NCBI GenBank assembly: GCA_040389305.1 | Contig: JAZKAD010000033.1 | Coordinates: 1 to 21,266, forward strand | Length of the DNA stretch: 21,266 bases | Origin: JAZKAD01 sp040389305 | Lineage (GTDB): Bacteria; Pseudomonadota; Alphaproteobacteria; Rickettsiales; Rickettsiaceae | Reading direction: 5' to 3' | In this document: piece by piece, positions 15,300-21,266 of the stretch | How the letters are laid out: each line of letters begins with the position of its first letter | Numbering within the stretch: the first letter of the stretch is position 1 | Program-made: the position numbers and the translations under genes | The notes under the pieces: model-generated | What the model was told of the DNA's origin: nothing | What the model saw: the letters and a program-made list of their open reading frames with translations, nothing else | Databases searched by the model: none

Positions 15300-17281
15300 C
15301 TATTCCCTTCGTTCTAAAGCGACTAGTATTTTTTCTGCTATTATATTCGGCTCTAACTCGTATAGCTTATAAAGCTCTGAAGCAGGAGCAGAAACTCCAA
15401 ATTGATTTAACCCAAAAAACAAACCATTACTACCAATAATCTTATGCCATCCGAAAGATGATGCAGCTTCTATCCCAACTTTTAAACTTGAATCCCCAAG
15501 AAGCGAATCTATATATTCCTGCGGCTGGTTAAAAAACAAATCAAATGATGGAATGGAAATAACGCGAACTGCTAATTTTTCATCCAAGATTTCTTTGACT
15601 TTACAGGCAATACTAAGTTCTGACCCGGAAGCAAAAATTGCAACATCTGGATTTGCTGTATCGCCCTTTATTATATAAGCACCAAGATGACACTGCTTTT
15701 GGGTATTTACACTCCGTATCTGCGGCACTGCTTGCCTTGTAAGCACGAGCATAGTAGGGCCATTTCTATTCATTGCAATCTCCCATGACTCGAGAGTCTC
15801 CGTATAATCTGCGGGCCTTAGCACCGTAAGATTCGGCATAGCCCTAAGACTCGCCAAATGCTCAATTGGTTGATGCGTTGGGCCGTCTTCGCCAAGTCCT
15901 ATGGAATCATGCGTCATTACATATATCGTGCGAAGCCCCATTATAGCAGAGAGACGAATTCCCGGACGCATATAATCACTAAATACTAAAAATGTACCGC
16001 CTACTGGCAAGTANNNNNNNNNNNNNNNNNNNNNNNNNNNNNNNNNNNNNNNNNNNNNNNNNNNNNNNNNNNNNNNNNNNNNNNNNNNNNNNNNNNNNNN
16101 NNNNNNNNNNNNNNNNNNNNNNNNNNNNNNNNNNCGTTCATGATAGAGCTCATAGCGCTTTCTCTTGTGCCATAATGCATAAAATTTCCATCAAAATCAC
16201 CCCTGTGGATGACCTTACTTATTTTAGACTTAATATTATTCGAAAAAGATAGGTCGGCAGAACCTGCTATAATTTGATGATTTTTCTCCATAAGCGATGC
16301 GAGTATTTTGCCGGATGATACGCGGGTAGCTTCAGGATTGATCTCCTCCGTGCCACTAAAGCGCAAGATGGCCCCGCGTTGCTCTTCTGTCGCCTTTGGC
16401 AGATCTTTTCCTATTCCCCTCCAGATTTCCAGTAAATCACCTGGGATATAAAATGGTTCGTCTTTGAACCCGATGGATTTTTTAAGCCCAGCGACTTCTT
16501 CTTCACCAAGAGGAGCGCCATGAGAATTTTCAGATCCTGATTTGATTGGAGCACCCCAGCCAATTCTTGTACGGCATGCTATAAAATATGGCTTCGATGA
16601 CTCATTAGCCCTACTTAAAGAGGCATTTATTTCATCAAAATTATGCCCGTCAATCTGCTCTACGGCGAAACCCATGGCTTCAAATTTTTTCAAATGATTT
16701 TCAGACACCGAAAGTTCTGTGGAACCATCAATTGTAATTTGATTATCATCAAAAAGTATAATCAGGTTATTCAATGATAAGTGCCCAGCAAGAGATGCTG
16801 CTTCGTAACTAAGTCCCTCCATGAGGCAACCATCGCCTACAATGCAGTATACCTTATGCGCATCCTTTCTCTTTTTTGCAGCGAGAGCCATCCCTACGCT
16901 AGTAGCAAAGCCCTGCCCTAAAGGCCCGGTGGTTGTCTCGATTGCTGGATATGCTCCGTATTCCGGATGGCCTGGGGTTTTGGAATGAAGCTGCCTGAAA
17001 TTTTTGATATCCTCTAGCGTAAAATCTTTATATCCCGCAAGATAATAAAATGCATAAAGCAGCATTGAGCCGTGACCAGCCGACAAAACGAGTCTATCTC
17101 TATTTGGATGTCTTGGCTGCTTTGGATCGAATTTCAAGAACTTTAAAGCTAATACAGTAAACACGTCTGCAAAACCCATTGGCATACCAGGATGCCCGGA
17201 CGAAGCCTTTTCAACTGCATCGGCGGCTAAAACTCGGATACAGTTACTCAACCTTTGTAATGGCAATTTGTAGTTGTGCAT
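15300..17281 (-). CDS. tkt: Transketolase (gene interrupted by an assembly gap)
   Basis: Transketolase moves two-carbon units between ketose and aldose phosphates in the non-oxidative pentose phosphate pathway. The N-terminal part shows SGHPGMPMG (H30), SAGHGSML (H70), TTGPLGQG at 117-124, and the thiamine diphosphate motif GDG 149-151 with N180 in FDDNQI. Just before the gap is GTRESAMSSIMN. After it are PVGGTFLVFSDYMRPG, the pyrimidine-domain THDSIGLGEDGPTHQP with the catalytic Glu, VLRPADYTET and a C-terminal domain. Both halves are intact and lie in different frames only because the N run has the wrong length. Start ATG at 17281 gives a normal N-terminus, 51 bp from the divergent DUF1189 gene. 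Rickettsia itself lacks this enzyme, to my knowledge. Confidence 0.95.
16014..16134. other. Assembly gap (121 N) inside tkt
   Basis: On the minus strand the sequence stops one base into the codon after SSIMN and resumes with TAC-TTG-CCA (YLPVGG). Transketolases have only about GIALHGG between these points, so about 20 nt are missing. A length of 20 also satisfies the frame requirement (remainder 2 after division by three), while 121 does not. Confidence 0.9.
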
Positions 17282-17332
17282 TTTTTTACTTAAGCGTATA
17301 ACGAAAGGGCATTCTATAGCAACAGCCTTATT

Positions 17333-18184
17333 ATGACAATTTCAAAATTTACAGATTATTTTACAGCAATTTATCGCCATTTATGGCTTTCTATAAGTTC
17401 TGTAGCATTTTATAGCGATGTCCGGACAAGATACAAAGGTTACGGACTTCGGTATATTTTTGCTATATACTGTATATCTTCGCTTGCATCCAGCATCTCG
17501 ATATTTTACGATATCGAGAGATTTAAGGGGTATTTTGTTAATAATTCTAACGAAACAGTGGAATATATTTTTACTCAAATTCCCGACATAAACTATGACG
17601 GCCACATTATCTCAACCAACGTTGAATTACCTCATTTTATCTATGATTTGCAGGCTAGAAAATTAGCTGTAATAGATTTAGAAGGCGCTCTATCTGGGAA
17701 TGAGAAGGCTAAAATCCCCCTTATACTCACCAAAAAGAATATTAAAGTATCTGTAACGGATATAACTTCTCAAAAACAAGAAAATGTAGATTTTGATTAC
17801 GCGACTATTTTTGGCACCAATGCGCAAATTTTAACAGCCGTAAGCATAAAAGAATATTGCGGACTTGTACTTAGTTACAGCACCCGTGTGTTTATTTATC
17901 TATTTATGCCAATACTAATATTACTACGCTTTGTTGCACTTCTCTTTGAAAAATCTCTGATGGTTATCACTATTTATGTTGTGTCCAATGCACTTGGAAC
18001 AGTTATAAATCCTCAAACTGCATGTAGGCTTGTTATGTTTGCTTCTGGCCTTTCCGTATTAATGCAACCTATCATTAACATCTTCATCCCTCAGCTAGCA
18101 TATCTTGGCCTTATACTACAAATCATTCCAGGCGTTATGCTTGTTATTAATTTAGTGCAATCAGGAAAAACTAGCAGATATTAA
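17333..18184 (+). CDS. DUF1189-like membrane protein, function unknown
   Basis: The 283-residue protein opens with an amphipathic LWLSISSVAFYSDVRTRYKG and a first membrane helix at about 37-57, then a soluble extracytoplasmic stretch of about 120 residues (IPDINYDGHIISTNVELP, LQARKLAVIDLEG), then a C-terminal block of three or four helices from about 180 (IYLFMPILILLRFVALLFEK) to 275. This arrangement, with FYSDV near the start and a helix-soluble-helices plan, is that of DUF1189 proteins. It reads divergently from tkt. No enzymatic motif is evident. Confidence 0.6.
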   Translation: MTISKFTDYFTAIYRHLWLSISSVAFYSDVRTRYKGYGLRYIFAIYCISSLASSISIFYDIERFKGYFVNNSNETVEYIFTQIPDINYDGHIISTNVELPHFIYDLQARKLAVIDLEGALSGNEKAKIPLILTKKNIKVSVTDITSQKQENVDFDYATIFGTNAQILTAVSIKEYCGLVLSYSTRVFIYLFMPILILLRFVALLFEKSLMVITIYVVSNALGTVINPQTACRLVMFASGLSVLMQPIINIFIPQLAYLGLILQIIPGVMLVINLVQSGKTSRY

Positions 18185-18202
18185 GTGCGATAAAATTCTA
18201 AC

Positions 18203-18230
18203 TTGAATTTATGCAAGACTTTGTTATTAT
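18203..18230 (+). promoter_or_regulatory. Candidate promoter for rplY
   Basis: TTGAAT (18203-18208) and TATTAT (18225-18230) are 16 bp apart, matching four and five consensus bases. A start near 18237 would give a leader of about 28 nt before the chosen rplY ATG and would exclude the upstream in-frame ATG at 18211. Confidence 0.45.
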
Positions 18231-18264
18231 GCCTCTTTTGCAAGAAATTTTGGAGATACAAGTC

Positions 18265-18867
18265 ATGAGTGATACTACAACGCTACTAGCTGATATCAGA
18301 GAAGTAGTTGGCACAGGGTCATCTAGAGCTCTGCGTCGTACGGGCATGGTACCTGCTACATTATATGGCGCTGATAAAAAACCTATGTCGATAACGATTC
18401 TAGAAAAAGATATTACAAAATTATATCGCAAGCATGGTTTTACCTCTACCGTTATTCAACTAGAAATCGGCGGGAAGAAGCATAAAGTTCTACCAAAATC
18501 CATTGAGCTTCACCCTGTTACTGATATCGTAAGACACGTTGACTTCGTATATCTCGATAGCAAGATACAAAAAGTTTCTGTACCGATAGTATTCGAAGGT
18601 AAGGAGCGTTCTTTGGGTGTAAAAAGAGGTGGATTCTTCAATATTATTTGTAGAAAAATCACTTTGCTTTGCCCAGTAAATGCTATTCCTCAAGACATAA
18701 CAATTGATGTAGTAAGTATGGGCGTTGGTATGTCTTTGCGCACAAGCCAATTAAAGCTTCCTCAAGGCTGTAGCTTGGTAGCAAAGAATGATGTGGTTAT
18801 AGCTTCAATCACTGGTCGTGGTGGTAAAGAAGATACTACTGATGCAGGCGCAACACCAGCTGCTTAA
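18265..18867 (+). CDS. rplY: 50S ribosomal protein bL25, long CTC/TL5 form
   Basis: bL25 binds 5S rRNA. The 200-residue protein has the N-terminal 5S-binding barrel (REVVGTGSSRALRRTGMVPATLYG) and the additional C-terminal CTC domain (VDFVYLDSKIQKVSVPIVFEGKE region onward), ending in an Ala/Thr-rich tail. An in-frame ATG exists at 18211, but the conserved protein begins at MSDTTTLLADIREV (18265), where GGAG (18252-18255) lies 9 nt upstream, so I chose that start. In many alphaproteobacteria pth follows; here xseB follows after 17 nt. Confidence 0.94.
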   Translation: MSDTTTLLADIREVVGTGSSRALRRTGMVPATLYGADKKPMSITILEKDITKLYRKHGFTSTVIQLEIGGKKHKVLPKSIELHPVTDIVRHVDFVYLDSKIQKVSVPIVFEGKERSLGVKRGGFFNIICRKITLLCPVNAIPQDITIDVVSMGVGMSLRTSQLKLPQGCSLVAKNDVVIASITGRGGKEDTTDAGATPAA

Positions 18868-18884
18868 ATGCATTTAAGGACTGT

Positions 18885-19142
18885 ATGAGCAAAAAGCTAA
18901 TCAAAGATATGAGTTTTGAAGAGGCCTTGCAGGAGCTTGAGCAAACTGTGAGGAAGATCGACAATGGTCAGGAAACTCTAGAATCTTCGATTAGCGCTTT
19001 TGAACGTGGTACACAATTAAAATTGCACTGCGAACAAAAGCTTCAGGAAGCCAAGCTCAAAGTTGAAAAAATTGTGAAGCAGTCAGACGGTACAATATCC
19101 GCTGAAGCAGTTGAACTTAAAGGCGATCTTAAAAGCGAGTAA
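18885..19142 (+). CDS. xseB: Exodeoxyribonuclease VII small subunit
   Basis: XseB partners with XseA in exonuclease VII, which degrades single-stranded DNA. The 85-residue helical protein has the family core: MSFEEALQELEQTVRKIDNG, ETLESSISAFERGTQL, and KLQEAKLKVEKIV. AAGGA at 18876-18880 sits 4 nt before the ATG. xseA is not in the window. The 17-nt distance to rplY suggests the same transcript. Confidence 0.95.
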   Translation: MSKKLIKDMSFEEALQELEQTVRKIDNGQETLESSISAFERGTQLKLHCEQKLQEAKLKVEKIVKQSDGTISAEAVELKGDLKSE

Positions 19143-19159
19143 GCTACGCGTGAACAGAA

Positions 19160-19178
19160 TGGGCTATACAACAGCCCA
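19160..19178 (+). terminator. Weak hairpin after xseB
   Basis: TGGGCT (19160-19165) pairs with AGCCCA (19173-19178) across a 7-nt loop. The sequence after it is not U-rich, so it may be a weak or Rho-assisted terminator only. The rest of the 242-nt gap up to rpmI holds a promoter candidate and leader hairpins listed separately. Confidence 0.3.
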
Positions 19179-19229
19179 ACTCTTAAGCTTTCATTCGCTC
19201 CGTCCTTATTATATTTCTAAAAAAACTTC

Positions 19230-19257
19230 TTGCTTTAAAGTCTCTCCTAGATATAAT
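19230..19257 (+). promoter_or_regulatory. Candidate promoter for rpmI-rplT
   Basis: A perfect -10 box TATAAT (19252-19257) is preceded by TTGCTT (19230-19235) with a 16-bp spacer. A start near 19264 would create a leader of about 120 nt before rpmI, long enough to hold the hairpins at 19318-19358. Confidence 0.45.
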
Positions 19258-19317
19258 CCCATCCTTAAGTGACGTGGCTTTGGTATGCCTAATTCACTTG
19301 TACTACTAGTAAACCTA

Positions 19318-19358
19318 AATCATACATAGCTATGCATGATTATATCCGGTTTGGATAT
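19318..19358 (+). promoter_or_regulatory. Two adjacent hairpins in the rpmI leader
   Basis: 19318-19341 is a 24-nt near-perfect palindrome (AATCAT-A-CAT-AGCT-ATG-C-ATGATT, one A-C mismatch). It is followed without a gap by ATATCC (19342-19347) and GGATAT (19353-19358) around a GGTTT loop. They end 26 nt before the rpmI ATG. bL35-bL20 operons are autoregulated by bL20 through leader RNA in other bacteria; a similar role here is inference. The first element could equally be a protein-binding dyad. Confidence 0.45.
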
Positions 19359-19384
19359 TTAGAAATGCCAAAAATGAGGAAAAA

Positions 19385-19591
19385 ATGCCTAAACTAAAGA
19401 CTAAGTCTGCCGTCAAAAAGCGCTTTAGCCTTACCGCATCCGGTAAGCTGAAAGCAACCCAAGCTGGTAAACAGCATTTTATGAGAAAGCGTACTAAATC
19501 ACAACTTCGTAACCTAAGGGGGATGACTATACTAGAAGGCCAAGAAGCCAAAAATATAGTTAAGTTTTTCTTGCCTTACGGCACAAAATAA
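19385..19591 (+). CDS. rpmI: 50S ribosomal protein bL35
   Basis: A 68-residue basic protein starting [20 protein letters not shown] and ending FLPYGTK, the usual length and pattern of bL35 (KRF, KHMR-like [17 protein letters not shown]). GAGGA at 19376-19380 lies 4 nt before the ATG. rplT follows after 12 nt, as in nearly all bacteria; infC is not upstream. Confidence 0.96.
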   Translation: MPKLKTKSAVKKRFSLTASGKLKATQAGKQHFMRKRTKSQLRNLRGMTILEGQEAKNIVKFFLPYGTK

Positions 19592-19603
19592 GGAGTTTAG
19601 TAT

Positions 19604-19969
19604 ATGTCTCGCACCACAGCTGGTAAAATTACCAAAAATCGTCATAAAAAAATTATTAAGCTCGCCAAAGGTTACAGAGGCAGAGCAAAAAGTTGCTTTA
19701 CAGTAGCTATAGAAAAAGTTGAAAAAGCTTTACGCTATGCATACCGCGATCGTAAAAACCGTAAACGTGATTTTAGGGGTCTTTGGATCCAAAGGATCAA
19801 CGCGGCCGTTCGTGAACATGGTATGGTTTATTCGCAATTCATCAACGGACTTATTAAAGCCGGCATTGAAATTGACCGCAAAGTATTAGCTGATCTTGCA
19901 GTACATGATGCAGCTGCCTTTGCTGAAATCGTTGCTAAGTCTAAAGATACCCTTGCTAAAACCGCTTAA
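19604..19969 (+). CDS. rplT: 50S ribosomal protein bL20
   Basis: This 121-residue protein is an early large-subunit assembly factor that binds 23S rRNA. It shows a basic N-terminal extension ([20 protein letters not shown]), the central [22 protein letters not shown] and [33 protein letters not shown] at 19591-19596, overlapping the rpmI stop, is 7 nt before the ATG. pheST, a common downstream neighbour, is missing; a small lipoprotein gene follows, with the stop overlapping a possible ATG (TAATG). Confidence 0.97.
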   Translation: MSRTTAGKITKNRHKKIIKLAKGYRGRAKSCFTVAIEKVEKALRYAYRDRKNRKRDFRGLWIQRINAAVREHGMVYSQFINGLIKAGIEIDRKVLADLAVHDAAAFAEIVAKSKDTLAKTA

Positions 19970-19983
19970 TGAAGGTTGCCACT

Positions 19984-20169
19984 ATGTTTTATAAACTATT
20001 TATAGTCACTATAACATGCGTCGTAATCACAGGATGCAGTTCTAAATTTAAACAAAAAGTAGGGCTCACAACTCTAGTCCCCGATGAGAACCAGGTTCAA
20101 CAACACAAACCACTTGAAGTGCCTCCTCATTATGAGCTCAAAGCTCCTACTGAACATAAGAAAAAATAA
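19984..20169 (+). CDS. Small lipoprotein resembling BamF (DUF3035)
   Basis: A 61-residue lipoprotein: FYKLFIVTITCVVITGC is a type II signal peptide with lipobox ITGC, so C18 would be lipidated. The mature part contains PDENQV and PLEVPPHYELKAP, which resembles the PDEF...PLVVPPDYxLRPP signature of BamF/DUF3035, a lipoprotein of the outer-membrane BAM complex in alphaproteobacteria. It is shorter than typical members. AAGG (19972-19975) is 8 nt before this ATG; an alternative start at 19969 overlaps the rplT stop and adds five residues. The family call rests on a short motif. Confidence 0.55.
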   Translation: MFYKLFIVTITCVVITGCSSKFKQKVGLTTLVPDENQVQQHKPLEVPPHYELKAPTEHKKK

Positions 20170-20186
20170 TCGCCTACAAACAGCAC

Positions 20187-20212
20187 GAGGGAGAAGTAAA
20201 GACTACTCCCTC
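20187..20212. terminator. Hairpin between convergent genes
   Basis: GAGGGAG (20187-20193) and CTCCCTC (20206-20212) form a perfect 7-bp stem, extended after one A-A mismatch by AGT/ACT around an AAAG loop. It lies between the lipoprotein gene and the oppositely oriented metallopeptidase gene. A U-tract is missing on the plus side; on the minus side T-rich sequence follows only some 25 nt later. A bidirectional, probably weak, terminator is the simplest reading. Confidence 0.45.
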
Positions 20213-20269
20213 TATCCACCCCCTCTCGTTATCTTAAACGCATCATCTATGCTAGTATATACGATGACT

Positions 20270-20971
20270 CTAGTTTGCTAAATATTGATACATGCTATAG
20301 CCATTCTTTTTTAGCCAAGTTTTGGCAGATTTATAGTCTGGGTGCATTTTCTCTACTAAGCTCCAAAAGTTTGGGCCATGATTCATTTCTGCAATGTGGC
20401 ACAATTCATGCGCAATAATATATTGCAAAATTTCTACTGGAGCGAATATAAGCCGCCAATTAAAAGCGAGAACGGCTTTACTAGAGCAGCTCCCCCATTT
20501 AGTTTTATTATTCATAATCTTAATGGTGGAAAAATTTAGATTATGCTTTTCCTTTAAAGGAGTAATAAGCATAATAATTTTAGCCAGTAATTCTTGCTTA
20601 GCGAAATTTATTAAAATGTTATGAAAATTAAGGGCTTTACCATACACTCGTATTACTCCACCCCCTAACTCCACTTTTTGAATAGCCTCTTCAATATATT
20701 CAAGAGAATGTATTTTACCAAAAAATGGCATCGTTTTATTATCCCAAATTGGCGTAACGCTTGAGGCTAAGCGGTCAAGGTGCTTTCTAATCCAAGCCTC
20801 TTTTTCGAGTAAAAATTTATTATATCTAGCTGCAATGTCTTTGACTCTTAAATCTTTATGAGGCACAACAAGCGTTACTCCAGCTTTATTAACTTTAATA
20901 AAGCTCTTAATAGCCCTGCTGCTTGGCCTCACTATGACGCAAACATCTGGACCGAGATTACTCAGAATCAC
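20270..20971 (-). CDS. YgjP-like (DUF45/M48-related) zinc metallopeptidase
   Basis: A 233-residue cytoplasmic-looking protein of the YgjP family, close to WLM/SprT-type proteases. The N-terminal domain has the strand pattern AIKSFIKVNKAGVTLVVP and FLLEKEAWIRKHLDRL. The C-terminal catalytic part has TKWGSCSSK, FNWRLIFAPVEILQYIIAHE and the zinc site HELCHIAEMNHGPNFW, i.e. HExxH with a third ligand further on. The GTG at 20971 has no ribosome-binding site nearby: AAGGAG (plus 20991-20996) lies 19 nt upstream, but 7 nt before an in-frame ATT (20983). Either GTG is used with a distant signal or initiation occurs at the rare ATT codon, adding four residues. Confidence 0.85.
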   Translation of the reverse strand: MILSNLGPDVCVIVRPSSRAIKSFIKVNKAGVTLVVPHKDLRVKDIAARYNKFLLEKEAWIRKHLDRLASSVTPIWDNKTMPFFGKIHSLEYIEEAIQKVELGGGVIRVYGKALNFHNILINFAKQELLAKIIMLITPLKEKHNLNFSTIKIMNNKTKWGSCSSKAVLAFNWRLIFAPVEILQYIIAHELCHIAEMNHGPNFWSLVEKMHPDYKSAKTWLKKNGYSMYQYLAN

Positions 20972-21075
20972 CGAATTTAAAATTTTGCTTCTCCTTTATC
21001 AAGATTCATCCTCGTGTATTTTATCACCTGCAACGCTGTGTTTTGATTTATTATTAAAATCAAAAACTCACCTGT

Positions 21076-21266
21076 CTAAAAATCTAATAATTGATTTGCT
21101 TGCCATTTTTCGAACATACGCAGAACATTTTGAGGAACTTCTGTATCGCTGTTTTTAAACCATCGTAACTCGTTTGATTCATGATTTTTTATAAGCGTAT
21201 CATCGTCATGTGCATGCAATAAAAAACGAATATCAAAATGATAGTGCGCTTCATCTTTAGTATTGG
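21076..21266 (-). CDS. C-terminal end of a Nudix hydrolase (gene runs off the right edge)
   Basis: Reading the minus strand from the window edge gives 62 residues and TAG at 21078-21076. The peptide contains HYHFDIRFLL near the start and NELRWFKNSD in the middle, which match the region after the Nudix box in Nudix hydrolases (the H-x-D-x-R-F-L strand and the E-x-x-W-F turn). The Nudix box itself is outside the window. Substrate unknown. 104 nt without a gene separate it from the metallopeptidase gene. Confidence 0.6.
   Translation of the reverse strand, partial: NTKDEAHYHFDIRFLLHAHDDDTLIKNHESNELRWFKNSDTEVPQNVLRMFEKWQANQLLDF

Noticed and set aside
15992..16252. Plus-strand 86-codon ORF across the tkt gap
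   Set aside because: It is composed largely of Ns and is antisense to tkt; no protein evidence.
15300..17281. Split transketolase encoded by two subunits
   Set aside because: Two-subunit transketolases exist, but here the break falls inside a conserved motif and at an N run, so it is one interrupted gene.
17282..17332. Divergent promoters between tkt and the DUF1189 gene
   Set aside because: Promoters must lie nearby, but the visible boxes (for example TTGCTA then TATACG on the minus strand) match too poorly to assign.
18211..18264. N-terminal extension of bL25 from the upstream ATG
   Set aside because: The extra 18 residues lie outside the conserved protein, the better ribosome-binding site precedes 18265, and the candidate promoter overlaps the upstream ATG.

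Overview
The window is an AT-rich stretch of ordinary bacterial housekeeping genes from an alphaproteobacterium, most likely of the order Rickettsiales. The basis for this is: a 41-residue bL36 of the cysteine-poor form; a 482-residue NADP isocitrate dehydrogenase with the extra C-terminal domain typical of the Rickettsia/alphaproteobacterial type; an alphaproteobacterial AddB without iron-sulphur cysteines; a phosphotransferase of the AmgK/TsaE-associated family; and a small lipoprotein resembling BamF (DUF3035), an alphaproteobacterial BAM-complex subunit. A transketolase argues against Rickettsiaceae proper and fits Midichloriaceae or Anaplasmataceae better, but the family-level call is inference. 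TGA is used as a normal stop (clpP, grpE, the oxidase-like gene). I see no mobile element, CRISPR array, prophage, toxin-antitoxin or secondary-metabolite locus.

Layout. Positions 1-141 hold an unresolved gene end with an in-frame TGA. Then on the plus strand come rpmJ with a textbook promoter and terminator, dapE, a tRNA-Leu(UAG) whose first base is the last base of the dapE stop codon, tig, clpP and clpX (overlapping start/stop), an AmgK-like sugar/aminoglycoside kinase, a heme-copper-oxidase-like membrane protein, grpE, and a DUF2066 exported protein closely followed by a PerM/AI-2E permease. From 10477 to 17281 the genes are on the minus strand, in transcription order: tkt, icd, a 17-19 codon mini-ORF behind a large hairpin, a YqaA/DedA-like membrane protein and addB. 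A 51-bp divergent region separates tkt from the plus-strand run: DUF1189 membrane protein, rplY (bL25), xseB, rpmI, rplT and the BamF-like lipoprotein. The right end has a minus-strand YgjP-type zinc metallopeptidase and the end of a Nudix hydrolase.

How the genes work together. Protein quality control is clustered (trigger factor, ClpP, ClpX, with GrpE close by). Translation is represented by bL36, bL25, bL35, bL20 and tRNA-Leu. DapE and the AmgK-like kinase touch peptidoglycan precursor supply and recycling. AddB and XseB are DNA-repair nucleases whose partner subunits are not here. Icd and Tkt are central carbon enzymes.

The assembly has three N runs (1663-1672, 5610-5619, 16014-16134). 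Each falls inside a conserved gene, and in each case the run length is inconsistent with the gene it interrupts, so the N counts should not be taken as real distances and the two apparent frame breaks are not evidence of pseudogenes.

No convincing new multi-gene system was found. The best leads are small: a Shine-Dalgarno sequence buried in a long hairpin in front of a tiny ORF upstream of the YqaA-like gene, the stop-codon/tRNA overlap, a structured rpmI leader, and the solitary degenerate oxidase-like protein.
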